A stretch of 64,000 bases of DNA from the NCBI GenBank assembly GCA_002747825.1, contig PDQQ01000013.1, forward strand, positions 38,822-102,821. Direction: 5' to 3'. The translations under genes and the position numbers were made by a program. Positions 9,041 through 18,964 of the stretch are shown one piece after another. How positions within the stretch are numbered: the stretch's first letter is position 1; each line of letters starts with the position of its first letter. Source of the stretch: Deltaproteobacteria bacterium. Its GTDB lineage: Bacteria > Desulfobacterota > Desulfobulbia > Desulfobulbales > Desulfocapsaceae. The notes beneath the pieces were generated by a model. The model was given only the letters and a program-made list of their open reading frames with translations, ran no database searches and was not told the DNA's origin.

Positions 9041-9988
9041 ATGAACATAAACTATGGAATGGAAATCGTCAGGGCCACGGAGATTGCGGCCCTCACCGCT
9101 GCCAGGATTCAGGGTCTTGGAGACCATAGAAATATCCTCAATCAGACCCGTAAGGCAATCGCCAAGACCTTACACCGCCTGCCGGTGACAGGTACGGTGA
9201 TAAACGACCGATTTACAGGCAGGGAACAGATCTACCAGCTGCCCTCGACCATCGGCAGCGGCAGTGAAGAGACTGATCTGCTGGTTATTGCGCTTGAGGC
9301 CTACCACTCGGCGGCCAACGGACGCAACAATTCAACCTCGTACGCAGCCATTGCCAAGTCCGCCTCTTTGCAAAACGTCCCGAACCTCAGTATGTACAAG
9401 ATGGTGGTTGGCGCCAAGGTTGGTGATGTGATCGATATTACCCAGCCACCAGCGAGAAACGTCAAGCGGGTTGCTCGAGCGCTGAGGAAATACACCGAAA
9501 ATGTGACTGTCTGCATCCTCAACCACCACAGGCATAAGATGCTCATCGATGAGATCAGAAGCTGCGGGGCGCGCATCAAGCTTATTGAAGAGGGGGAGAT
9601 CTCAGGCTGCCTCTCTGCAATAATGGGAGAAAAAGCAGATATTTATATCGGATATGGCTACGCCCATGAGGCGGTCTTTGTTGCCGCGGCCATCCGCTGC
9701 TTCGGAGGCTATTTCGAGGGAAAAATCATCTACGAAAACGAGCAGGAGTACCAGGAGGCAGAAGGCCACGGCATCAGCGATTTTACAAAGATCTTTCGGG
9801 TTCAGGATCTTGTCAAGAGCAAGCAGGTGGCGATAGCCGGGACCGGCATCACCGACGGAGAGTTTCTCGAGGGGGTCCGCTTTACCCCGACCGGTGCGAT
9901 CACAAACTCCTTTGTTGCCCGGGGGGAGAGCCGTACCTATCGGAGCCTCGAGACACGCCATTTCTTTGACTATAAGCCGGTATTCTAA
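9041..9988 (+). CDS. GlpX-like (class II FBPase) homologue with degenerate metal site
   Basis: A 315-residue protein that aligns along its whole length with GlpX: N-terminus MEIVRATEIAALTAARIQG, the core TVCILNHHRHKMLIDEI, and the C-terminal GTGITDGEFLEGV and RGESRTYRSLETRHFFD. Compared from memory with E. coli GlpX, the acidic metal-binding loop GEGEID is replaced by NDRFTG and DPIEGT by IALEAY, so equivalents of Asp33, Glu57 and Asp85 become Leu, Arg and Ile. Equivalents of Glu88 (Glu86), Glu213 (Glu210) and Arg166 remain. It is therefore unlikely to be a normal FBPase; a regulatory or altered-substrate role is inference. ATG 9041 matches the position of the GlpX start exactly. It lies 162 bases after the class III FBPase on the same strand. 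Confidence 0.82.
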   Translation: MNINYGMEIVRATEIAALTAARIQGLGDHRNILNQTRKAIAKTLHRLPVTGTVINDRFTGREQIYQLPSTIGSGSEETDLLVIALEAYHSAANGRNNSTSYAAIAKSASLQNVPNLSMYKMVVGAKVGDVIDITQPPARNVKRVARALRKYTENVTVCILNHHRHKMLIDEIRSCGARIKLIEEGEISGCLSAIMGEKADIYIGYGYAHEAVFVAAAIRCFGGYFEGKIIYENEQEYQEAEGHGISDFTKIFRVQDLVKSKQVAIAGTGITDGEFLEGVRFTPTGAITNSFVARGESRTYRSLETRHFFDYKPVF

Positions 9989-10027
9989 TACCGCCATCAT
10001 ATGTCCGCTTGCTTTTAAGGAGAGGCT

Positions 10028-10594
10028 GTGAATGAATTCATAAAAAAATATGAAGAAATCTGGAAAGATACCCCTGTTAGCCTTTTAGACAATTATAACT
10101 ATCATCTCAAGCTCACAGAAAATCTTGACAACCTCAAGTCAGATAAGTTTGACTTTGAAAGTTTATATAAAATTGTTCTCTGGAAATTAAATCGTTTTCC
10201 CTATATTGAGCAGGATCTGATAAACCGCTTGAAAAACGTTTCTACAGTACAACCTCAACACCATGAGGAATGCGGTGACCTTATCAAGGATTTACTGAAA
10301 ACTCCAGGTATCGCTCTACCAATATCCAGCACAATATTACGGTTTTTAAACCCCAGAACATTTCAGATTATCGATGACAGAACATATCGAATTTTATTTC
10401 CTGGAAAAACGAAATATCCTTCAAAGGGGAAAAAAGTCACGGATAGTTATCTTAAAAAATCGGTTGAAATATATTTTAAATATTTAGATAAAATTCATGA
10501 AATTTCTTCAGAAAAGCTTCCCTTTGAATATGCCGATCGTATTTTGTATCTTTTAGACATTAAGCTTGGCAACAAAATTGGGAGCAAAACATAA
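10028..10594 (+). CDS. HhH-GPD-like protein, function unknown
   Basis: A 188-residue protein with GTG start preceded by GGAGAGG. Base composition is much more AT-rich than its neighbours, which suggests transfer. Residues 88-105 (LLKTPGIALPISSTIL) look like the helix-hairpin-helix of the DNA glycosylase superfamily, followed by FQIIDDRTYRIL, where Asp116 or Asp117 could match the catalytic Asp of HhH-GPD enzymes (compare VDTHIFR in Nth). The hairpin has no lysine, so it would be monofunctional at most, and there is no C-terminal 4Fe-4S cysteine set. I infer a degenerate or specialised HhH-GPD-like protein; DNA repair, defence or neither are all possible. Confidence 0.6.
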   Translation: MNEFIKKYEEIWKDTPVSLLDNYNYHLKLTENLDNLKSDKFDFESLYKIVLWKLNRFPYIEQDLINRLKNVSTVQPQHHEECGDLIKDLLKTPGIALPISSTILRFLNPRTFQIIDDRTYRILFPGKTKYPSKGKKVTDSYLKKSVEIYFKYLDKIHEISSEKLPFEYADRILYLLDIKLGNKIGSKT

Positions 10595-10772
10595 CAAATC
10601 ATTCTACCGAATTTGTTACACTCAACTTTGGTGCTATGAGAACAATTCTTGTATTATAAATATTTTGTTCAATCCTGAAAGTGAAGGTTACAACAAAAAC
10701 TTCACGGACTAGAGGTTTGAGCGAACCCGCTGAAGCTTGCCATGTAATCTACCATTGTGTGCAAAGAAAGGC

Positions 10773-11291
10773 ATGAGAGTGACCACCAACATCAGAAAAA
10801 CGGATCTGATTCGTTTTAATGTGGCAATTCTGCCGACATTACGATCGACATATGTAACAGTTCTGGTTATTTCGCTATTCATATTTGGACTTATCTGTTG
10901 GAAAAACGGTATTCCCCAGACTCAGAGTGGCTGGATAAGGATTCTCCTGAGTTCTTTCGGGGGAGGTTTTTTCGGAATGTTGTTTGGCGTCGTCTTCTCA
11001 ATGATTTCAATCCTGCTTATGTCATCTTCAAAAAACGGCATTCTTGGGCAACATGAATATTCGTTAAGCCCTGAAGGACTCCATGAAAAAACCCCTGCGA
11101 ACGAAGGTCTGAGCAGATGGTCTGGAATAACCAAGGTAAGAGTTGCAGGCCCATATCTGTTGTTTCAGATATCAGGCTGTTTATTCCATATTGTACCAGC
11201 CCGAAGTTTTCGCTCTGATGAGAGTTTTAATGAGTTTGTATCACTGTCAATTGAACACTGGCAAAAGGCACATAACAGGCAGGTCAAGTAG
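10773..11291 (+). CDS. YcxB-like small membrane protein
   Basis: A 172-residue protein with two hydrophobic segments (about residues 29-48 and 60-85) followed by a soluble domain. The stretch EGLHEKTPANEGLSRWSGI with a later LLFQISGCLFHIVPARSF is the pattern of the YcxB-like C-terminal domain, whose function is unknown. ATG 10773 has AAGAAAGG upstream; an in-frame TTG at 10737 lacks one. It is the second gene of a small islet, less GC-rich than dnaE, between the GlpX-like gene and dnaE. The 180 bases before it hold no gene. Confidence 0.6.
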   Translation: MRVTTNIRKTDLIRFNVAILPTLRSTYVTVLVISLFIFGLICWKNGIPQTQSGWIRILLSSFGGGFFGMLFGVVFSMISILLMSSSKNGILGQHEYSLSPEGLHEKTPANEGLSRWSGITKVRVAGPYLLFQISGCLFHIVPARSFRSDESFNEFVSLSIEHWQKAHNRQVK

Positions 11292-11463
11292 GCTGCCCGC
11301 AGGTTCGCGCCTGTTACGCTGTTGATATACTCTCTTTTTCTCAACAAACAGCACAAGAGGCTTGCAGCATAAAAAATACCAGCTATACTCAGATTCTCTC
11401 TTTTCGATCAATAGACACCACCAGGTTGGCCTACCACCCCTTTTAACTCGCAGGAACACAAAA

Positions 11464-14400
11464 ATGAGCGCAGGATTCACCCATCTTCATCTCCACACAC
11501 AGTACAGTCTCCTTGATGGGGCCATTCGTATCTCCGACCTTGTAGAAAAATGCAAGGCGTTTGATATGGATAGTGTCGCCGTTACCGACCACGGAGCGAT
11601 GTTTGGCGCCCTGGAATTTTATATCAAGGCAAAAGAGGCCGGAATCAAACCAATTGTCGGCTGTGAATTCTATGTTGCTCCGGAGAGTAGACATATTCAA
11701 AAGGCTGTTGATGGCCAGAAGTCCTACCACCTTGTCCTGTTGGCAATGAACCATACGGGCTATAAGAACCTGATGAAAATGGCATCAATCGCTCAGTTTG
11801 AGGGGTTTTACTATAAGCCGCGAATCGATATGGAGGTCCTCAAAGAGTACAACGAGGGCGTCATTGCGCTCACCGCCTGTCTTCAGGGTATCGTCCCCAA
11901 CGCCATCCTGAAAAAGGATCTGCCAAGGGCCAGAAAAAAGGCCGAGGAGCTCTACGAGATTTTCGGCGACCGTCTCTATTTTGAACTGCAGGAAAACGGG
12001 ATCGCCGCCCAACAAAGTGTCAACGACGGGCTGAAAGAGCTCGGCCGGGAAATGGGCATCAAACTGGTTGCAACCAACGACTGTCACTATCTTACCCGTG
12101 AGGAGGCCAAGGCCCACGAGCTGTTGCTCTGTCTGCAAACCGGGAAAACCATCAATGACCCGAAAAGGTTCAAGCTCCCCACCGAGGAGTTTTACTTTAA
12201 ATCGGCCCAGGAGATGCGCACCAGCTTCGCCCACTGTCCCGAGGCCATTGCCTCGACCCAGGAGATCGCCGACCGCTGCAATCTTGAGATTGACTTTGGC
12301 AACTACTATTTTCCGAAATTCCCTGTCGAGGAAGGAGAAACCCTCGAGAGCATGTTCACAAAGGCCTGCTGGCAGGGGCTGGAAAACCGCTTTGCCAAGA
12401 TGCAAGAGACGGCGGGCCTTGATGACGCCAAAAGACAGGTCTATACAGAGCGCCTGCAGGCAGAGATCGACGTTATTCTCAAGATGGGTTTTTCCGGCTA
12501 TTTTCTTATCGTTGCCGATTTTATCAACTGGGCCAAAGACAGAAAAATCCCGGTAGGCCCAGGGCGGGGATCCGGGGCAGGCAGCCTCGCCGCCTATGCC
12601 ATGTCCATCACCAATATTGACCCCATCCTCTACGACCTCATCTTTGAGCGGTTTTTGAATATTGAGCGAAAGTCGATGCCCGACTTTGATGTCGATTTCT
12701 GCCAGGAAAGACGCGGCGAGGTGATCGACTATATAAAAGAAAAATACGGCGGTTCCAGCCATGTTGCCCAGATCGTTACCTATGGAAAGATGAAAACGCG
12801 CGGGGTTATCCGCGACGTCGGGCGGGTGCTCAACATGCCCTTTGGTGACGTGGACAAGGTGGCCAAGATGGTTCCCGAGACGGAAAAAGTGACCGTGGAC
12901 AAGGCCCTGCAGGCCGAACCCAAACTCCAGGAAGCGGTCAAAAATGACCCAAAGATCGCAGAACTGATCTCTTTTTCGCGAACCCTCGAAGGACTGGCCC
13001 GAAATACCTCAACCCATGCCGCGGGCATCGTTATTTCACCAACACCGCTCACAGACTATCTGCCGGTCTGCCGGGGTATCAACGGTGAAACCCTGACCCA
13101 GTACGATATGAGCCATACCGAAAAGACCGGGCTGATCAAGTTTGACTTTCTCGGGCTGAAAACGCTGACGGTCATCGACAAGACCCTTAAACATATCCAG
13201 CTCGACAAGGGTATCGAAATCGATATAGACAATATCCCGTTAGACGACAGCAAGGCCTTCGAGCTCCTCTGCAAAGGCAATACACTCGGCGTTTTCCAGC
13301 TGGAAAGCTCGAATATGCGTGATCTGCTGATCAGGCTGGAACCCGAACAATTCAGTGATCTGATTGCCCTGGTCGCACTCTATCGGCCGGGCCCGATAAA
13401 GTCCGGGATGATCAACGATTTCATCGATACCAGACACGGGATCAAGGAGGCTGAATATCTGCTGCCGGAGATGGAGCCCATCCTGAAAGAGACCTTTGGT
13501 TTGATTCTCTATCAGGAACAGGTCATGAAGATAGCCAACGTCCTTGCCAACTACTCGCTCGGCGACGCCGATATCCTGCGCAGGGCAATGGGCAAGAAGA
13601 AACACGACGTCATGGCCAACGAGAAAATAAAATTTCTCAAAGGGGCCAAAGACAACAATATCCCACCGGAGACGGCGGAGCAGATCTTTGACCTGATGGA
13701 GTATTTCTCAAGCTATGGCTTTAACAAGTCGCATTCGGCGGCCTATGCGATGGTCGCCTACCAGACCGCCTATCTCAAGGCACACTTTATGCCGCAGTTT
13801 ATGGCCGCCCTGCTCTCGAGTGATATGAGCAACACGGACAAGGTGGTCTTGTATATCCACGAGTGCAAGGAACACAACATCGAGGTGCTGCCTCCTGACA
13901 TCAACCAGTCCGTCAAGGACTTCAATGTCAAAGAAGATGCGATCCGCTTTGGCATGGCCGCGGTAAAAAATGTCGGAGAAAATGCCCTTGACTGTATCCT
14001 CAAAGAACGCGAGAAAAACGGTCCCTTTACCTCAATCTCCGATTTCTGTAACCGTGTCGATTCACAAAAGGTCAACAGTCGTGTTATCGAGAGCCTCATT
14101 AAATCTGGATGTTTTGATTCCCTCGGCCATTACAGGTCGCAGAACCTTGCCATCCTCGAACAGGCCATGGAGCAGGCAAAGGCCGTACAGCGGGATATGC
14201 AAAGCGGCCAGATATCGCTGTTCACGGTTGCCCCCGAGATAACTCCTCCGGCAGCAATCTCACAGCTGCCGATGCCGGATATTGCCGAATGGGATGACCA
14301 GGAAAAACTGAAATTTGAAAAGGAGACCGTCGGTTTCTATATCACCGGGCATCCCTTGGACAGATCGATCGATGAGATAAAAACAATCACCGACTGTACA

Positions 14401-15003
14401 ATCCAGGATCTCAAAAGCCGAACTGAAGGCCAGGCGGTACGTATAGGCTGCCTGATTCGCACCTGCAGAAACCTCAAGAGCAAAAAGGGTGAATCGATGG
14501 CCATTCTCTCCGTGGAAGACCTCTTGGAGGCTTTGGAAGTCGTTGTTTTTCCAAAGACATACTCAGAATACGAGACGCTTCTCTCCACCACAGAGCCGGT
14601 GATTATCCAGGGCCGGCTGCAGCAGGAAGAGCGGGGGCCGAAAATTCTTGCTGAAACCATCCATTCACTGCCAGAGGCAAGGGCAGCCTTCACCGACAAG
14701 ACCCATATCAAGCTGCATTACGACAAAATCTCACGGCAAAAGCTGGAAAAACTCAAAAAGACCTTCTACCAGCACTACGGCCCAAGCCCCCTACATCTCA
14801 CCCTGCAGTTTTTCGGAAAGGGGGAAGTCGATTTTGAGCTTGCCGGAGACCTCGGTATCCGCCCATCTCAGGAGTTCACAGACAGCGTCGAGGACATCCT
14901 GGACTATAAGGCTGTCAGCTTTACCCAAAAACCAATCCAGCTGAAAAAGCCCCAACGGCATTGGCAAAACAACGGCGAAAGGCAGAGTACAAGCCCAGGA
15001 TAA
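11464..15003 (+). CDS. dnaE: DNA polymerase III alpha subunit
   Basis: A 1179-residue replicative polymerase, close to the 1160 of E. coli DnaE. It starts with the PHP domain (HLHLHTQYSLLDGAI, VTDHGAMFG). The polymerase catalytic acidic motif PDFDVDFCQERR is near residue 405, after the GPGRGSGAGSL motif. A QISLF beta-clamp-binding motif lies near residue 920, followed by the OB-fold region. ATG 11464 is used because GCAGGA lies 8 bases upstream and the PHP domain begins there; the frame is open further upstream to 11362 but that part is not DnaE-like. It makes the leading and lagging strands as part of the Pol III holoenzyme. Confidence 0.96.
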   Translation: MSAGFTHLHLHTQYSLLDGAIRISDLVEKCKAFDMDSVAVTDHGAMFGALEFYIKAKEAGIKPIVGCEFYVAPESRHIQKAVDGQKSYHLVLLAMNHTGYKNLMKMASIAQFEGFYYKPRIDMEVLKEYNEGVIALTACLQGIVPNAILKKDLPRARKKAEELYEIFGDRLYFELQENGIAAQQSVNDGLKELGREMGIKLVATNDCHYLTREEAKAHELLLCLQTGKTINDPKRFKLPTEEFYFKSAQEMRTSFAHCPEAIASTQEIADRCNLEIDFGNYYFPKFPVEEGETLESMFTKACWQGLENRFAKMQETAGLDDAKRQVYTERLQAEIDVILKMGFSGYFLIVADFINWAKDRKIPVGPGRGSGAGSLAAYAMSITNIDPILYDLIFERFLNIERKSMPDFDVDFCQERRGEVIDYIKEKYGGSSHVAQIVTYGKMKTRGVIRDVGRVLNMPFGDVDKVAKMVPETEKVTVDKALQAEPKLQEAVKNDPKIAELISFSRTLEGLARNTSTHAAGIVISPTPLTDYLPVCRGINGETLTQYDMSHTEKTGLIKFDFLGLKTLTVIDKTLKHIQLDKGIEIDIDNIPLDDSKAFELLCKGNTLGVFQLESSNMRDLLIRLEPEQFSDLIALVALYRPGPIKSGMINDFIDTRHGIKEAEYLLPEMEPILKETFGLILYQEQVMKIANVLANYSLGDADILRRAMGKKKHDVMANEKIKFLKGAKDNNIPPETAEQIFDLMEYFSSYGFNKSHSAAYAMVAYQTAYLKAHFMPQFMAALLSSDMSNTDKVVLYIHECKEHNIEVLPPDINQSVKDFNVKEDAIRFGMAAVKNVGENALDCILKEREKNGPFTSISDFCNRVDSQKVNSRVIESLIKSGCFDSLGHYRSQNLAILEQAMEQAKAVQRDMQSGQISLFTVAPEITPPAAISQLPMPDIAEWDDQEKLKFEKETVGFYITGHPLDRSIDEIKTITDCTIQDLKSRTEGQAVRIGCLIRTCRNLKSKKGESMAILSVEDLLEALEVVVFPKTYSEYETLLSTTEPVIIQGRLQQEERGPKILAETIHSLPEARAAFTDKTHIKLHYDKISRQKLEKLKKTFYQHYGPSPLHLTLQFFGKGEVDFELAGDLGIRPSQEFTDSVEDILDYKAVSFTQKPIQLKKPQRHWQNNGERQSTSPG

Positions 15004-15080
15004 TTTCTCTATGCCAAGGCATCCAGACAGCCTCAACAAGCACCGATGAAGATATTCGCGAATAAAGAGTCCCCACAGAG

Positions 15081-15398
15081 CTATACTAAGGGGGGAATAC
15101 GATGGTCGAGAAGGTCTATTTGGGCACTGAGATCGATGGGCGGAGCCTCGCCTCTACAGGAGATCTCAATCTCGGCAGCGACACCTGCGCACTCTTTGAG
15201 GCCAATGCTGAGGCAGGCCCCTTTTATTGTATGCGCGTATCGTTCGAGTTTTTCGTTGTCATCTTCTGCGTATGCCTCTTTGAGATGTTGCAGATGCTCC
15301 GACAGAGCCGAAAGGAGATCAGGAATCATCAACGCAACCTGATCTTCGGGGAGACCAAACTGGTTTATCAGATATTTTTTTATTTCCCGGACACTCAT
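15081..15398 (-). CDS. Orphan HPt (histidine phosphotransfer) domain protein
   Basis: A stand-alone phosphorelay domain of 105 residues. The helical sequence contains YAHTIKGACLSIGL, the HPt motif with the phosphoryl-accepting His, and otherwise nothing beyond the single four-helix domain. It would shuttle phosphate between a hybrid kinase receiver and a response regulator; neither is encoded in this window, so the partners are unknown. ATG 15398 has AAGGTGA 6 bases upstream; the in-frame ATG two codons earlier is too close to it. The gene lies between dnaE (convergent) and tilS (divergent), opposite to a long spurious extension of the tilS frame. Confidence 0.75.
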   Translation of the reverse strand: MSVREIKKYLINQFGLPEDQVALMIPDLLSALSEHLQHLKEAYAEDDNEKLERYAHTIKGACLSIGLKECAGVAAEIEISCRGEAPPIDLSAQIDLLDHRIPPLV

Positions 15399-15557
15399 AT
15401 CCATTCACCTTGTACAATACAGCGAAAAGCTTCAGTCACACTGCGCAGGAAGAACAAACAACATTTCCTGCAAAAAAAGCCAAAAGGCGAGAATCTACCA
15501 TGTATACAAGAAGCTTGTCCAGCGACTTTTGAAGTCAAACGATCGGCTACAATAACC

Positions 15558-16946
15558 ATGTGTTCCTCTTTTACCAAAGATATTGCGGCCCTGATACGAA
15601 AAAACGCACTCGTCGAGGACGGGGAAGGGATCGTCGTCGCCGTCTCCGCAGGGGCAGACTCCACGGCCCTGCTCATAAGCCTCTCGGAGATGGCGTGCTA
15701 TAATCTGATCGCAGCCTACATAGACCACGGCCTGCGACCGACAGAGGCAGAGCGGGAAATCTCCAGTCTCCAAGAGCTCTGTGCACAACGCGGCATACCG
15801 TTTAGCGTCCGCTCGGTTGAGGTCAAGAGACTCGTACAGCAAACCGGCCGGTCAACGGAAGATGCGGCACGAGAGCTGCGTTACAGGGCTCTGGAGGCGA
15901 TCCGAACGGAAAACGGCTACGATACAATTGCGGTGGGCCATACTCTTGACGATCAGGTAGAAGAATTTTTTATTCGCCTGATCAGAGGCAGTGGCACCTG
16001 TGGTCTATCGGGGATGTCCCTGCGCCGAAAACAGATTATCCGGCCATTGCTGCACAAGAGCAGAGCGGAGATTGAAGATTTTTTAACCGACAAGGGTCTT
16101 GCCTGGTGTACCGACTCATCCAACCTCTCCACAACCCTTTTACGAAACAGGATACGTCTCAATCTGCTTCCTGAGCTGGAGCAGCACTACAACCCGTCCC
16201 TGCGCAAAACCATCCTCCAGACCATGGACATACTCCGTGAGGAAGAGAGGTATATGAGAGAAAAAAGCCTGTCTGCCTACCGGCAATGCGTGGCTGGCGA
16301 TACCGGCAAAGGACGGCTGTCAATCGATCTTGACAGCTACCGCAGCTGCCACAAGTCTCTTCGCAGACGAATCGTAGAGCAATGCTGCTGGCAGTTGGGG
16401 GTTGGCCCTTCGTACACCAACAGAGAAGATGTCGACAAACTTGCTGCAGGTGAGAGTGGAAAAGAGCTGCATCTCTCCTGCGGGCTGCAGCTGATACGGC
16501 AGAACAGGACCCTAGTTCTGCAAAGGGTGGCCTTCTCAGGAAGAAGGCGATGGCGGCCAGCGGCCGACTACACACTGCCCATAGAGGGCCCGGGGAGCTA
16601 TCTGCTCCCGGAGTTGGGGCTTGAGATCAGGCTGCAGATCTGTTCGCCAGAAAAGATCCCCAAAGAGGCTGGCCTGCTGACCGTTGACAACGAGAAATGC
16701 CCTTTTCCGCTCACGGTACGGCCCTACCGGCCCGGAGAGCGTTTTACCCCGCACCGCGGCGGTGGACGCAAAAAAATAGCCCGCTATTTCAACGAAAAAA
16801 AACTCGACAAACGACGGCGAACCTCCTGGCCCATTCTCTTTCTCGACAATTCTGTTGTCGCCGTTATCGGGTATGCCGCAGACAGCAAATACAGGGCTGA
16901 CAGCCATACTACATCAATATTGACCATTGGCCTTACCCACCGATAA
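15558..16946 (+). CDS. tilS: tRNA(Ile)-lysidine synthase
   Basis: A 462-residue PP-loop ATPase that converts C34 of the tRNA-Ile CAU anticodon to lysidine, so that it reads AUA. The N-terminal PP-loop is VSAGADSTALL, a variant of SGGxDS, at about residues 29-40; HTLDDQVEEFFIRLIRGSG follows near residue 130, then the TilS substrate-binding and C-terminal domains (PYRPGERFTP near 395). The frame is open back to 15102, but TilS similarity starts only at ATG 15558 and the upstream part overlaps the HPt gene on the other strand. It converges on selB, with 17 bases between stops. Confidence 0.93.
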   Translation: MCSSFTKDIAALIRKNALVEDGEGIVVAVSAGADSTALLISLSEMACYNLIAAYIDHGLRPTEAEREISSLQELCAQRGIPFSVRSVEVKRLVQQTGRSTEDAARELRYRALEAIRTENGYDTIAVGHTLDDQVEEFFIRLIRGSGTCGLSGMSLRRKQIIRPLLHKSRAEIEDFLTDKGLAWCTDSSNLSTTLLRNRIRLNLLPELEQHYNPSLRKTILQTMDILREEERYMREKSLSAYRQCVAGDTGKGRLSIDLDSYRSCHKSLRRRIVEQCCWQLGVGPSYTNREDVDKLAAGESGKELHLSCGLQLIRQNRTLVLQRVAFSGRRRWRPAADYTLPIEGPGSYLLPELGLEIRLQICSPEKIPKEAGLLTVDNEKCPFPLTVRPYRPGERFTPHRGGGRKKIARYFNEKKLDKRRRTSWPILFLDNSVVAVIGYAADSKYRADSHTTSILTIGLTHR

Positions 16947-16963
16947 AGACGGTTTGACACAAA

Positions 16964-18898
16964 TCAAGACCTCTTCTTCCGCAATATCCTCTTGTCTCCG
17001 ACCCGCCTGGTAATCTTTTCCCTGTCGAGATATTCAAGTATCGGTATGGAAAATTTTCTGGTCAGCCCGGTCAGCTCCTTGAAGGCCGGGGTATCTATCT
17101 CACCATGGGCCTCAATATGCCGCTGTACCGAATCGATAAGAGGATCGATAACCTCTTTGGCGTAGTAGAGCGATTCGTTGATCTTGCGCAGTCTCTTCTC
17201 CCGCACATTGACGGCGATAAGCTCCCGCACCATCTTTTCCGGATAGTCGGCAAAGCGGGCGAGGGTCTCTTTGATGGTCGGGGTGGAGAGACCGCTTTTT
17301 CGATACCAGGCATTGAGTTCAGCCTGCAGCTGTTCTTCATCCGCCTGCAGGGTCACCCTATGCTCGGGAAGACGCACCACCGAATCTTCCTGGATGACCT
17401 GATTTTTACGCAACAGATCGCTGATACAATAGGTATAGAGCTTATCATCGATTCTCCGACCAACCCCGGTACGCAGCTCTTCCTTTGACAGGCCGGGCAG
17501 CAGCGGAAACTTTTTATGAAAACTGGCAAGATACTCGACAAAGAGCCCTTTGATATGCTCCGTTATCTCAAAGCTGACAAACCGTTGGATCACTGAATCG
17601 ACAACAACAATTTTCTTTGCAGATATCGGCTGTTGCAGGACTTTTTTCAGTCTGTTGCCAAAGATGCCAAGCCGCACACCAAGCTGATCGGCGGTCAACC
17701 CCTGCTCACGGCTCTCCTGCAGAAAAAACAAGATCTTATCCTCATCACTACCATCCTTCAAGATCTGGTAGAGCCGCCGATTATACTCCCGGTCGGCCGC
17801 TGACAGCCTTTTTCTCTTACGCGGCGAGACATTGCCGTAAACGGTTCCCCCACCAACGGTCACCACTGGAGAATAACTGCGAACGACATAGTTATCTCCG
17901 GGCCAGACCACGGCCTTCTCCTCGAGCAGGAGCTGCACCACAGCCTCTTCACCGGGCTGCAACACATCTCTATCGAGAAGGGAGACCCTGCCAATGATTT
18001 CCGAGGTTCCCAGATGCACCCTCAACCGCGCTCTATGCTTGAGTGGTTTGCTGTTTGCACCAAGATACAACAGACGACAATCGAGCATATAACTCGGTTC
18101 CATGGTCTTTTCAGGGGCAACAACCATCCCCCTGTGTATTTCATCTACCCCGACTCCCTGCAGATTGATGGCGGTTCTATGCCCGGCCTCCACTTCAGCG
18201 ACCGCCGATGAATGGACCTGCAGCCCACGCACCTTTGCCACCCTTGTGCCGGGATACAGCTGCAGATCGGCGCCAAGGGCCGTTCGTCCGGATATCGAGG
18301 TACCGGTAACCACAGCCCCAAAACCCTTCATCGCAAAGATTCGATCCACCGCCAGACGAAAAGGGCCATGCGCCTCCTGAAAATCATGGCCCTTGACGAT
18401 GTTGTTGATGGTGTGCCGAACCTCCTCGATTCCTTCACCGCTGGTCGAAGAGACCTTGAGTATCGGTGCGTCTTCAAGAAAGGACCCCTGACAAAAACTC
18501 TCGATCTCTTCACTCACCATCTCCAGCCATTCGGCATCCACAAGATCGATCTTGGTAACCACAACAAGCCCCTGACGCACCCCCATAAGCCGGCAGATCT
18601 CAAAATGTTCGACCGTCTGCGGCATAATACCCTCGTCCGCAGCCACAACGAAGGCGAGGATATCGATACCGGAAACCCCGGAAACCATGGTTTTGACAAA
18701 TTTTTCATGGCCGGGTACATCGACGATACCGACCCTGTGCCCACAGGCAAGATCGAGGTAGGCAAAACCCAGTTCGATGGTAATGCCCCGCTTTTTTTCC
18801 TCTTGAAGGCGATCCGTCTCAAAACCAGTCAGCGCACGTATAAAACTGGTCTTTCCATGGTCCACATGGCCCGCGGTTCCTAGGACAATTTCTCGCAT
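16964..18898 (-). CDS. selB: Selenocysteine-specific elongation factor SelB
   Basis: A 644-residue translation GTPase that brings Sec-tRNA to UGA codons carrying a SECIS element. GTPase motifs are clear: GHVDHGKT at 10-17, [12 protein letters not shown] near 60, and TKIDL near 114. After the EF-Tu-like domains II and III come about 260 residues with winged-helix repeats (around [18 protein letters not shown] and the C-terminal [20 protein letters not shown]) that bind SECIS RNA; the C-terminal part separates it from EF-Tu. SelB implies selenoproteins in this genome, and the formate dehydrogenase at the left edge is an obvious candidate. selA and selC are not in the window. Confidence 0.95.
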   Translation of the reverse strand: MREIVLGTAGHVDHGKTSFIRALTGFETDRLQEEKKRGITIELGFAYLDLACGHRVGIVDVPGHEKFVKTMVSGVSGIDILAFVVAADEGIMPQTVEHFEICRLMGVRQGLVVVTKIDLVDAEWLEMVSEEIESFCQGSFLEDAPILKVSSTSGEGIEEVRHTINNIVKGHDFQEAHGPFRLAVDRIFAMKGFGAVVTGTSISGRTALGADLQLYPGTRVAKVRGLQVHSSAVAEVEAGHRTAINLQGVGVDEIHRGMVVAPEKTMEPSYMLDCRLLYLGANSKPLKHRARLRVHLGTSEIIGRVSLLDRDVLQPGEEAVVQLLLEEKAVVWPGDNYVVRSYSPVVTVGGGTVYGNVSPRKRKRLSAADREYNRRLYQILKDGSDEDKILFFLQESREQGLTADQLGVRLGIFGNRLKKVLQQPISAKKIVVVDSVIQRFVSFEITEHIKGLFVEYLASFHKKFPLLPGLSKEELRTGVGRRIDDKLYTYCISDLLRKNQVIQEDSVVRLPEHRVTLQADEEQLQAELNAWYRKSGLSTPTIKETLARFADYPEKMVRELIAVNVREKRLRKINESLYYAKEVIDPLIDSVQRHIEAHGEIDTPAFKELTGLTRKFSIPILEYLDREKITRRVGDKRILRKKRS

Positions 18899-18964
18899 AT
18901 CAACAACAATTTCATAAAAGTAAAAGGGTCACCCTTTCCTCAAACAACAAGCCCATCGGCACAA

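Noticed and set aside
10595..10772. Integron attC-like site or cassette boundary before the YcxB-like gene
   Set aside because: Only a 6-bp hairpin (GTGAAG/CTTCAC) is present; no conserved attC core motif and no integrase nearby.
11785..12762. 325-codon minus-strand frame opposite dnaE
   Set aside because: Lies inside a fully conserved DnaE region.
15102..15557. N-terminal extension of tilS by 152 codons
   Set aside because: Overlaps the HPt gene on the other strand and has no TilS similarity; the PP-loop domain starts right after ATG 15558.
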